From contig NZ_CALHXD010000049.1 of NCBI RefSeq assembly GCF_938040115.1, positions 1 through 16,179 of the forward strand: DNA of 16,179 bases, written 5' to 3'. Under the pieces are notes generated by a model, which did not search any database, was not told where the DNA came from, and saw only the letters and a list, made by a program, of their open reading frames with translations. The stretch is from an uncultured Campylobacter sp. (GTDB lineage: Bacteria; Campylobacterota; Campylobacteria; Campylobacterales; Campylobacteraceae). The stretch's first letter is position 1; every line of letters begins with the position of its first letter. This document shows, piece by piece, positions 8,341 to 14,648 of the stretch. Both the position numbers and the translations under genes were made by a program.

Positions 8341-9708
8341 ATGTTACTTTTGAGCCCAGTTTTTTATTACGAAAAGATCCGCGAGAGATTTGCTAACTCC
8401 TACCTCGCCGAGGACACGACGCAGACCATAGTCGGCATCGACTGCGAGTACATTAGCAGCGAACAGACCGATTTTGCGGGACTTAAGAGCTATTTTAAAG
8501 CTCAAAAATCGGGCGCCCCTTTTGCGGGACTGTTTGGAGTGCTAGGCTACGGCGGGATAAAATATTTTGAAAAGATCCCCGAATTTAACGCGTCCCAGTA
8601 CGATTTCCCCGACTTTTTCTATGCTAACGCCCGCGCCTACCTGCACTTTGATAAAAATAGCAAAATTTACAGCTTTTACGGCGACCGCGAGCGGTATTAT
8701 GATTTCCTCGTTAAATTTAGCGCAGACGACGAAGCGGCCGCCAAGGAACAGCGTGCAAAAAGACAGAGCAAATATAAAATTTTAACCGATTTAGACGGCG
8801 AAAAAGAGCATTTCCTGAGTATCGCCGAACGCGCCAAAGAGTATCTAAAAAGCGGCGACGTCTTTCAAGTCGTACTAAGCGAACAGCTAAAACTAGCCTC
8901 GGATATGGATAGTCTTGACTTTTACCGAGCGCTGAGCGAGGCAAATCCGAGCCCTTATATGTTTCACTTCCCGACCCCGTACGGCGACGTCGCGGGCTCT
9001 AGCCCAGAGCTAGTCTGCGAGATCAAAGAGGGCAAAATCTACGTCGCGCCCATAGCCGGCACGCGCGGACGCGGCAGGGACGCGATGGAGGACGCTGCGC
9101 TCGAGCGCGAACTGCTAAGCGACGAAAAAGAGCTAGCCGAGCACAAAATGCTCATCGACCTCGCTCGCAACGACATCGGCCGCGTCAGCAAGCCAAAAAG
9201 CGTCGCAGTCAAAAACGCCATGCGCATCGTGCGCTACGAGAGCGTGATGCACATAGTCTCCGACGTCTACGGCGCGAAGGCGGACGATCTGGATGCATTT
9301 GACGCGGTCGGCAGCATCTTCCCCGCAGGTACGCTCAGCGGCACGCCCAAGATCCGCGCCATGGAGATCATCGCCGAGCTTGAGCCCTATAGGCGCAACG
9401 CCTACGGCGGCGGCATCGGATTTTTCCACTTTAACGGCGACGCGCAAATGGCGATTTTAATTAGAAGCGCGATATTTGTGCGTAAATTTGACGGCAAATT
9501 TGACGCTAGCGGGCATGACCCGCACCTTGACGGCGCAAACGAGTCAAATTTAAAAAGCGGAGAGCTCGGGGAAAATTTCGCCGAAATTTTCGTGCAGGCG
9601 GGAGCCGGCATCGTGATAGATAGCGTTCCCGAATACGAATATAAAGAGATTTGCAAAAAACGCGCCTCGGTGCTAAATGTATTTGCGAAAAATGCAATGG
9701 AAATTTGA
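8341..9708 (+). CDS. trpE: Anthranilate synthase component I (TrpE)
   Basis: This 455-residue cytoplasmic enzyme turns chorismate into anthranilate, using ammonia supplied by the glutaminase subunit TrpG, as the first committed step to tryptophan. The chorismate-binding core is clear: PIAGTRGRG (237-245), the DEKELAEHKMLIDLARNDIG segment just after it, FPAGTLSGTPKIRAMEII (327-344) and QAGAGIVIDSVPEYEY near the end. The SGTPK and AEH.ML.DLARND motifs favour anthranilate synthase over aminodeoxychorismate or isochorismate synthase. Two oddities are noted. About 35 extra residues (382-416) separate the IFVRK strand from VQAGAG. The usual Leu-Leu-Glu-Ser tryptophan-inhibition motif near the N-terminus seems replaced by YLAED. 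No trpG/trpD follows within the window, so trpE stands alone here. Confidence 0.93.
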   Translation: MLLLSPVFYYEKIRERFANSYLAEDTTQTIVGIDCEYISSEQTDFAGLKSYFKAQKSGAPFAGLFGVLGYGGIKYFEKIPEFNASQYDFPDFFYANARAYLHFDKNSKIYSFYGDRERYYDFLVKFSADDEAAAKEQRAKRQSKYKILTDLDGEKEHFLSIAERAKEYLKSGDVFQVVLSEQLKLASDMDSLDFYRALSEANPSPYMFHFPTPYGDVAGSSPELVCEIKEGKIYVAPIAGTRGRGRDAMEDAALERELLSDEKELAEHKMLIDLARNDIGRVSKPKSVAVKNAMRIVRYESVMHIVSDVYGAKADDLDAFDAVGSIFPAGTLSGTPKIRAMEIIAELEPYRRNAYGGGIGFFHFNGDAQMAILIRSAIFVRKFDGKFDASGHDPHLDGANESNLKSGELGENFAEIFVQAGAGIVIDSVPEYEYKEICKKRASVLNVFAKNAMEI

Positions 9709-9742
9709 GAAATTTGACCTGCACGTAGTGCAGCAACCTCTC

Positions 9743-9886
9743 ACGTGCAGTGGGGTTAGAGAGGGCTTGGGAGAGGGTCTGCCTCCGACAGTTACGAGCG
9801 CAAAACGCGAAGTAAAGGAAGGCGACGCTCTACTTCACTTTGTTTGTAGCTGCAAGCAGACCGTAAGTAGAACCTCTTCCTCTCCC
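9743..9886 (+). repeat. Repeat family 2, copy a (GGGGTTAGAGAGG plus CCTCTCCC hairpin)
   Basis: ACGTGCAGTGGGGTTAGAGA at 9743-9762, followed by GGGCTTGGGAGAGG, is almost identical to the reverse complement of 16054-16087. GGGAGAGG (9769-9776) pairs with CCTCTCCC (9879-9886). Inside it GGTCTGC (9776-9782) pairs with GCAGACC (9856-9862), and GAAGTA/TACTTC flank a shared GGAAGGCGACGCT box (9817-9829). Relative to the copy near 16040, about 32 bases have been added between GACGCT and CGTAAGTAGAA. It precedes the head-and-hairpin element. Confidence 0.75.
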
Positions 9887-9920
9887 AAAAATTCAGTTTT
9901 ACAGAAAGTAAGTTTTTCAA

Positions 9921-10112
9921 ATTTTGATATTTTCAAGATGCGGGTCTCGGTGGGTAAAATTTGCAAATTTGACTTCAAATTTGAAAGTAAAAAGTTAAGA
10001 CGAAGTATCGTGAGATGATTTTTGGGGTTTTGAAGTTAAAATTTGACGAAGATAAGGCATATAGCCTATCGAGTCAAATTTTAACGAAATCCGCAAAAAG
10101 CGCTCGCGAGAC
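9921..10112 (+). repeat. Head-and-hairpin element, copy 1 (upstream of antiporter-gltA)
   Basis: The head TTTCAAGATGCGGGTCTCGG starts at 9931, followed by AAATTTG words and then a long hairpin. Basal stem: 10005-10014 with 10103-10112. Middle stem: TTTTTG (10019-10024) with CAAAAA (10094-10099), then GG with CC. Outer perfect 13-bp stem: GTTAAAATTTGAC (10035-10047) with GTCAAATTTTAAC (10073-10085). Apical stem: GATAAGGC (10051-10058, one bulged A) with GCCTATC (10064-10070), closing a 5-nt loop ATATA. The same fold with different bases is found at 12692-12883. It could be a structured RNA or a MITE-like repeat. Confidence 0.85.
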
Positions 10113-10157
10113 AAGCCCCAGCAAGTCAAATTTATCAAAGAATAAAAAACCTTAGGT

Positions 10158-10163
10158 TATAAT
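10158..10163 (+). promoter_or_regulatory. -10 box of the antiporter-gltA operon
   Basis: TTAGGTTATAATCCCC contains a perfect TATAAT 23-28 bases before the TTG start at 10186. AAAGGA is at 10175-10180. It lies 45 bases past the copy-1 hairpin, so a transcript from this promoter would exclude that hairpin. Confidence 0.7.
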
Positions 10164-10185
10164 CCCCCATTTACAAAGGACTTTC

Positions 10186-11358
10186 TTGCAGGCAAACGGG
10201 CTAAATATCCTCATCGCGCTAGCTTTTATCATCTTTACGTCGCCGTATTTTTCTAAAATTTTACGCATCCCTATCGCGCCGGTGGAGATTATTTTGGGTT
10301 CGGTAGCCGGGTATTTGGGCTTTATCGGGCACAACGAGATGTTTAAAATCGTGAGCGAAGTCGGCTTTTTCTACCTCATGTTTTTAGCGGGCACGGAGGT
10401 CGATCTCAAGCTATTTTTCACGATAGATAAAAAGATCCTAAAAACGGGCGTCGTCTATCTGGCGATACTCTACCTACTCTCGGCGCTGCTGACGTTTTCG
10501 TTTGATCTAAACCGCCTTTTTATCCTCATCATGCCGCTGATGGCCGTGGGTATGATATTTACGCTGTTTAAGGAGTACGGCAAAAACGAGGCGTGGCTAA
10601 ATATCGGCATGCTCATCGGCTCGATCGGCGAGGTCGTGAGCATCACGCTACTAACCTTCGTCGGCGCGTATATGAAATTTGGCGCGGGTAGCGAGCTGGC
10701 GTTTTCGATCATATATTTGAGCGGATTTTTAGCCGCGGCGGTGATCGGGTACAAGACGCTAAACGTGCTGTTTTGGTGGTATCCGCAGCTACGCGTCATC
10801 CTGATGCCCCACTACGACAACTCCGAAAAAGACATCCGCCTGTGTATGGCGCTGTTTTTTGGCATCATCGCGCTTATGCTTTATTTAAATTTAGAGATAG
10901 CTTTCGGCGCGTTTGTGGCGGGGACCTTTATCGCGACATTTTTCGATCACAAAAAAGACCTTCCGCACAAGCTTGCTAGCTTTGGCTTTGGCTTTTTGGT
11001 GCCGACATTTTTCGTGCATATCGGCTCGACGTTTAAGCTTAACGCCTTTATGATAGACGGAGTCGTGCGCGACGCGGCGCTGATAACTGGCGTCATGATA
11101 GGCTTTAGGCTAGCGGCTAGCACGGTGTTTTTAAACATCCTAGGGCTAAAAAATACCGTCCTTTTTGCGCTATCACACTCGATGCCGCTAACGCTTCTTA
11201 TCGCGGTTGCTACCATAGCCTACAAATCAGGTGGTATAAATGAAAATTTTTACTTCTCTTTCATACTAGCGAGCCTAACTCAGGCTATAATAGTAACGAT
11301 TTGTATCAAAATTCTAATGAGCTACGAAAATAAAAATTTGCAAAAGGAGCCAAAATGA
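10186..11358 (+). CDS. CPA2-type cation:proton antiporter membrane domain
   Basis: This 390-residue inner-membrane protein has about a dozen hydrophobic segments and the Na+/H+ exchanger (KefB-like) fold. It opens with ALAFIIFTSPYFSKILRIP and has the family marker FLAGTEVDLK at residues 66-75. It would exchange Na+ or K+ for protons to set internal pH and ion balance. It lacks the C-terminal nucleotide-binding TrkA-N domain of KefB/KefC, so that control is absent. In the helix where CPA2 proteins usually carry an ion-binding Asp, it reads GSIGEVVSI (145-153), so Glu149 may take that role (inference). The start is TTG at 10186, backed by AAAGGA 5 bases upstream and the TATAAT at 10158. It overlaps gltA by 4 bases (ATGA), so translation is probably coupled. 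Confidence 0.88.
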   Translation: MQANGLNILIALAFIIFTSPYFSKILRIPIAPVEIILGSVAGYLGFIGHNEMFKIVSEVGFFYLMFLAGTEVDLKLFFTIDKKILKTGVVYLAILYLLSALLTFSFDLNRLFILIMPLMAVGMIFTLFKEYGKNEAWLNIGMLIGSIGEVVSITLLTFVGAYMKFGAGSELAFSIIYLSGFLAAAVIGYKTLNVLFWWYPQLRVILMPHYDNSEKDIRLCMALFFGIIALMLYLNLEIAFGAFVAGTFIATFFDHKKDLPHKLASFGFGFLVPTFFVHIGSTFKLNAFMIDGVVRDAALITGVMIGFRLAASTVFLNILGLKNTVLFALSHSMPLTLLIAVATIAYKSGGINENFYFSFILASLTQAIIVTICIKILMSYENKNLQKEPK

Positions 11359-12629
11359 GCGATACGGTTACGTTAACAGACAACAGAAACGGCAAAAGCT
11401 ACGACTTTCCGATACTGCACGGTACGATGGGGCCCGACGTCATCGATATCTCGACCTTTTTTAGCGATACGGGGATGTTTACGTTTGACCGCGGATATAC
11501 CTCGACGGCGATGTGCCGCTCTAGCATCACTTATATCGACGGGCTAAAAGGCGAGCTGATGTACCGCGGCTACGATATCGCGTATCTAGCGGAAAACAAA
11601 ACCTTCATCGACGTGGCGTATCTGCTGCTAAATAAAGAGCTACCGAACAAAAAGCAATACGACGAATTTAAACTCGAGCTCAAAAAGCGCAGTTTCATCC
11701 ACGAGGGCATGATGAAGCTCTTTGACGCCTTTCCGGATAAGGCGCACCCGATGGCGATCCTGCAGGCGGCAGTAGCGGCGCTCTCGGCCTTTTACTCCGA
11801 TCACCTAAATATGGACAAGCCGGAGGAGTACCACGAGATGGCGATGCGAATAATCGCCAAAATCCCGACCATCGCGGCGTTTTCTTATAGATTTTCGCGC
11901 GGACTGCCGATCATTTATCCAAATTTAGACCGCGGCTTTACGGAAAATTTCCTCTACATGATGAGGAGCTACCCGTACGAGCACGTAAATTTGCGCCCGA
12001 TCGAGGTCAAGGCGCTAGATACGGTCTTTATGCTGCACGCCGATCACGAGCAAAACGCCTCCACGACGACCGTACGCACGGTAGGCTCGACGCACGCGCA
12101 CCCGTACGCGTGTATCGCCGCAGGTATCGGAGCGCTATGGGGCTGGGCTCACGGTGGCGCAAACGAAGGCGTCATCCGCCAGCTAGAGCAGATCGGCTCG
12201 GTCGAAAACGTCGATAAATACATCGCCCGCGCCAAGGACAAAAACGATCCGTTTAGGCTGATGGGCTTTGGTCACCGCGTGTATAAAAACTTCGATCCGC
12301 GCGCCAAGGTGCTAAAATCTATGTGCGACCAGCTGTTTGACGAGATCGGCATAAACACCGAGCTTCTAAAAATCGCCAAAAAGATCGAGGAGATCGCGCT
12401 AAACGACGAATATTTCATCTCGCGCAACCTCTACCCGAACGTCGATTTTTACTCGGGACTGATTTTAAAAGCCCTTAGCATACCAAACGATATGTTTGCG
12501 GTTATTTTCGTCATCGGCAGGATCCCGGGCTGGATCAGCCAGTGGATAGAGCTAAAAGAACAGGAGAGTATCAAGATAGTCCGTCCAAGACAACTGTACG
12601 TGGGCGAGACAAACAGAACGCCGAAATAA
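11355..12629 (+). CDS. gltA: Citrate synthase, type II
   Basis: This 424-residue cytoplasmic enzyme condenses oxaloacetate with acetyl-CoA to citrate, the entry step of the TCA cycle. The three catalytic residues are all in place: H266 in AHGGANE, H307 in GFGHRVYKNFDPRA and D364 in YPNVDFYSG. Each is exactly two positions after its E. coli counterpart (H264, H305, D362). HADHEQNAST is at 228-237. The length and the N-terminal segment resemble the hexameric Gram-negative type, which is usually inhibited by NADH. AAGGAG (11344-11349) lies inside the end of the antiporter gene, and the ATG overlaps the antiporter stop, so the two form a tight operon. That pairing of central carbon metabolism with an ion antiporter is unusual, and I know of no functional reason for it. 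Confidence 0.98.
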   Translation: MSDTVTLTDNRNGKSYDFPILHGTMGPDVIDISTFFSDTGMFTFDRGYTSTAMCRSSITYIDGLKGELMYRGYDIAYLAENKTFIDVAYLLLNKELPNKKQYDEFKLELKKRSFIHEGMMKLFDAFPDKAHPMAILQAAVAALSAFYSDHLNMDKPEEYHEMAMRIIAKIPTIAAFSYRFSRGLPIIYPNLDRGFTENFLYMMRSYPYEHVNLRPIEVKALDTVFMLHADHEQNASTTTVRTVGSTHAHPYACIAAGIGALWGWAHGGANEGVIRQLEQIGSVENVDKYIARAKDKNDPFRLMGFGHRVYKNFDPRAKVLKSMCDQLFDEIGINTELLKIAKKIEEIALNDEYFISRNLYPNVDFYSGLILKALSIPNDMFAVIFVIGRIPGWISQWIELKEQESIKIVRPRQLYVGETNRTPK

Positions 12630-12638
12630 TTTTAAATT

Positions 12639-12661
12639 TGGCGGCTTGTCTTTTTCCGCCA
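12639..12661 (+). terminator. Possible gltA terminator
   Basis: TGGCGG (12639-12644) and CCGCCA (12656-12661) give a 6-bp stem with an 11-base loop, 10 bases after the stop codon. The T run lies in the loop rather than after the stem, so this is a weak call. A second small stem TTAACT/AGTTAA follows at about 12671-12687. Confidence 0.35.
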
Positions 12662-12689
12662 TACGTCGCCTTAACTATTTAAGTTAAAG

Positions 12690-12695
12690 TAAAAT
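12690..12695 (+). promoter_or_regulatory. Candidate -10 box upstream of the cysQ element
   Basis: AAGTTAAAGTAAAATTTATA contains TAAAAT at the very start of element copy 2. If used, the cysQ mRNA would carry the whole copy-2 hairpin as a leader of about 200 bases. No other -10-like box is seen between the hairpin and the cysQ ATG. Confidence 0.4.
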
Positions 12696-12883
12696 TTATA
12701 TTTTCAAAGTGCGGGTCTGGGCAACTCAAATTCGCAAATTTGACTTTAAATTTGAACACAAAACGACAAGGCGAAGTATTTTGAGGTGATTTTTGGGGTT
12801 GTGCAGCGAAAATTTTGCGTAGGCTAGACATGTAGTCTGCCGAGCAAAATTTTGGCAAACTCCACAAAAAGCGCTCAAAAGAC
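12692..12883 (+). repeat. Head-and-hairpin element, copy 2 (directly upstream of cysQ)
   Basis: The head TTTCAAAGTGCGGGTCTGGG (from 12701) and the following AAATTTG words align with copy 1. The hairpin has the same plan. Basal GTATTTTGAG (12776-12785) pairs with CTCAAAAGAC (12874-12883). TTTTTG (12790-12795) pairs with CAAAAA (12865-12870), then GG with CC. Outer GCGAAAATTTTGC (12806-12818) pairs with GCAAAATTTTGGC (12844-12856), 12 of 13. Apical GGCTAGAC (12822-12829, one bulge) pairs with GTCTGCC (12835-12841), with a 5-nt loop ATGTA. It ends 23 bases before the cysQ ATG. Confidence 0.85.
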
Positions 12884-12906
12884 GAGCCGCTAAAAAAGAA
12901 ACCAAA

Positions 12907-13779
12907 ATGCAAAATTTAAACGAATTATTAAACCTAGCCAAGCTTGCGGCCATAAAAGCAGGCGACGAGATAATGAAATTTTACGCCCACAAGGGCTTTG
13001 ACGACGATATTTTAGCAGCTCGTTCGACTTTACCAGAAAGCGCACGCAGCCAAAACAGCCGGGATTTCGAGGTAAATTTAAAAACCGATCATTCGCCCGT
13101 GACCTCAGCCGATCTTGCGGCAAACGCTGCCATATTTGAAACGCTAAAAAGCTCGCAAATCCAAATTTGCTCGGAGGAAAAGATTTTGGTCGAGAGCACG
13201 AGGACGTTTTGGCTCATCGATCCGCTAGACGGCACGAAGGATTTTATCGAGGGCAGCGGCGAGTTTTGCGTCTGCATCGCGCTCATAGAAGACGGTCGCC
13301 CGATTCTTGGCGTCATCTACGTGCCCGTTACCGGCGAAATTTATAGCGCGGCAAAGGGCGGACGAACGCAAAAAGAGCTTTATAAAAACGGCGCGTTTAT
13401 CCCGCAAACTCTAGCCGCAAAAGAGCATGCACCGCAAACGATAATCAGCGGCAAACGCGGCAAAAACGTAACGGCCGGCAAGCTCGCAAGCGCGCTAAAT
13501 TTGGACATCGCTCGACTAAGCTCGGCGATCAAATACTGCCGCATCGCCGAAAATCTCGCGGGTGCCTATATGCGCTACTCGCCAAGCTCCATCTGGGACA
13601 ACGCCGCGGGCGAGATGATCGCTGCGGGCGCGGGCGCAAAGATGATCGATCTAGCGACGCTAAAAGCGCCGATCTACGACGCAGCCTCGCTAAAAAATAA
13701 CGAGTTTATCGTCATCGCAAAGGATTTTTTAGGCCGCAAGGATGAAATTTTACGAGCGATAAAAGAGCTAAATTTATAA
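12907..13779 (+). CDS. cysQ: 3'(2'),5'-bisphosphate nucleotidase (CysQ), inositol monophosphatase family
   Basis: This 290-residue metal-dependent phosphatase probably removes the 3'-phosphate from PAP, the by-product of PAPS-using sulfur assimilation, so PAP does not build up. Metal and active-site residues of the IMPase fold are all visible: D61 in KTDHSPVTSAD, E90/E91 in SEEKIL, D105 and D108 in WLIDPLDGTKDFI (102-114) and D231 in WDNAAGEMI. CysQ rather than inositol phosphatase is favoured by the DHSPVTSAD and PLDGTKDF forms. Residues 28-56 look like an extra segment before the KTD motif, making the protein longer than typical CysQ. The ribosome binding site is weak (AAAAAAGAAA, 12892-12901). 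The leader carries element copy 2, which may influence expression. No sulfur genes are adjacent. Confidence 0.9.
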   Translation: MQNLNELLNLAKLAAIKAGDEIMKFYAHKGFDDDILAARSTLPESARSQNSRDFEVNLKTDHSPVTSADLAANAAIFETLKSSQIQICSEEKILVESTRTFWLIDPLDGTKDFIEGSGEFCVCIALIEDGRPILGVIYVPVTGEIYSAAKGGRTQKELYKNGAFIPQTLAAKEHAPQTIISGKRGKNVTAGKLASALNLDIARLSSAIKYCRIAENLAGAYMRYSPSSIWDNAAGEMIAAGAGAKMIDLATLKAPIYDAASLKNNEFIVIAKDFLGRKDEILRAIKELNL

Positions 13780-13896
13780 ACCAAAAGGCGACTCGCCGCA
13801 TTTCAAATTTAAACGGCTGAAGTAAGTACATTGTATAGCAACGCCGAATTTAAGACCTGCTAGACGAGAATCGATAAATTTCATTTAAAATTTAGC

Positions 13897-13902
13897 TAAA
13901 AT
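13897..13902 (+). promoter_or_regulatory. -10 box of the hypothetical membrane protein gene
   Basis: ATTTAGCTAAAATCGTAG contains TAAAAT, of the common Campylobacter form, about 50 bases before the TTG start at 13951. AAAGGA is at 13940-13945. The rest of the 13780-13950 gap shows no clear terminator for cysQ, only a small GGCGA/TCGCC stem near 13787. Confidence 0.5.
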
Positions 13903-13950
13903 CGTAGTCAAATTTCAAGACCTAAGTCGCCAAACGTTTAAAGGAAACAA

Positions 13951-14481
13951 TTGTTAAAAATCATAAAATCAGTTCTTAGCGTCATTTTCCAGGCTAGAAT
14001 TTTATTTATCCTTTTTTACTTTTGCGCCTTCGTTACTTTTGCACCCATGGCGTCTATCTTGGGTGCGCAGACGAGCCAAATGACGTTTTCTGCGCTATTT
14101 AACCCGCTTATGATACTATCTTGCGCATTGCTTGCCGTTTATATCGGCTTTAGGATCGCAGCATATAAAAATCACGGCATAGATTGCAAAATGGACGCCG
14201 TATTTTTCATCGCTTTGAGCTGGATATTTTTTATGCTGTTTTGCTTGGCGGCGTTTTTTGCGACCATTTTATTTTTGGAGGATTTTAGAGGTTTGCCGCC
14301 GCGAGAATTTTGCTCGCTACTTTTGGTGATGGCGATTTTTGCAGCATGGCGCACACTTAAGAGCTCGGAATACAAATTAAGCATATTTTACGAGCGAAAA
14401 GCCGGCGCAAAAATAAACATAGACAAAATCTTAATTTATTCAGTCTTAGCGTTTGCGGCGATTGTCGCGGTATTTTTTTAG
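13951..14481 (+). CDS. Hypothetical multi-pass membrane protein
   Basis: I do not recognise the family of this 176-residue protein. Hydrophobic segments at about residues 16-37, 50-72, 83-109, 118-134 and 158-176 predict five membrane helices, so it is an inner-membrane protein. The N-terminus is short and basic (MLKIIKSV). Loops carry KNHGIDCKMD (73-82) and a basic stretch, YERKAGAKINIDK (147-159), before the last helix, which ends with the protein. No catalytic motif, metal site or signal cleavage site stands out. TTG at 13951 is chosen as start because AAAGGA lies 5 bases upstream and a TAAAAT box precedes it. It converges on tsaD, and each gene has its own hairpin in between. Confidence 0.7.
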   Translation: MLKIIKSVLSVIFQARILFILFYFCAFVTFAPMASILGAQTSQMTFSALFNPLMILSCALLAVYIGFRIAAYKNHGIDCKMDAVFFIALSWIFFMLFCLAAFFATILFLEDFRGLPPREFCSLLLVMAIFAAWRTLKSSEYKLSIFYERKAGAKINIDKILIYSVLAFAAIVAVFF

Positions 14482-14501
14482 CGAAACGATTTTAGATTCT
14501 A

Positions 14502-14537
14502 TAAATTTGGCGCTTTTAACTCATCACGCCAAATTTA
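14502..14537 (+). terminator. Terminator-like hairpin after the membrane protein gene
   Basis: TAAATTTGGCG (14502-14512) and CGCCAAATTTA (14527-14537) are a perfect 11-bp inverted repeat with a 14-base loop, 20 bases after the stop. The stem has A/T ends around a GC core, suitable for stopping transcription from either side. Confidence 0.65.
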
Positions 14538-14630
14538 GATTTGCCGTGCTTTATGCTCGCCCGCTCGCAACAGCGCCACAAAAAGCTAAATTTGGGGTAA
14601 TAATCGCCAAATTTGAGCTAAAAAGCAATT

Positions 14631-14647
14631 TTCGGCCAAAAGCCGAA
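14631..14647 (-). terminator. tsaD terminator
   Basis: On the minus strand TTCGGC, loop TTTTG and GCCGAA start one base after the tsaD stop codon. They are followed by AAATTGCTTTTTAGC, which supplies a T tract. Confidence 0.65.
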
Positions 14648-14648
14648 T

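Larger units (their letters stand above)
9709..10185. other. 477-base gap made of repeats
   Basis: No credible gene lies between trpE and the antiporter. The open frame at 9677-10018 runs through repeat sequence and lacks a sensible start. The gap holds a small hairpin (CTGCAC 9719-9724 with GTGCAG 9728-9733), repeat family 2 (9743-9886), head-and-hairpin element copy 1 (9921-10112), and the antiporter promoter. Confidence 0.8.

Noticed and set aside
9039..9447. Long antisense frames within trpE
   Set aside because: They mirror codon bias of a clearly real gene; the trpE frame contains all conserved motifs.
9677..10018. Open frame of 113 codons overlapping the trpE end and the repeats
   Set aside because: It starts inside trpE, runs through repeat family 2 and the element head, has no ribosome binding site, and its composition is unlike its neighbours.
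9743..10140. CRISPR array or degraded insertion sequence in the trpE-antiporter gap
   Set aside because: There is no regular direct repeat-spacer pattern, no transposase fragment and no target duplication that I can see.
12679..12953. Minus-strand open frames antisense to element copy 2 and the cysQ start
   Set aside because: Palindromic stems keep frames open on both strands by chance; there is no start signal and they overlap a real gene.
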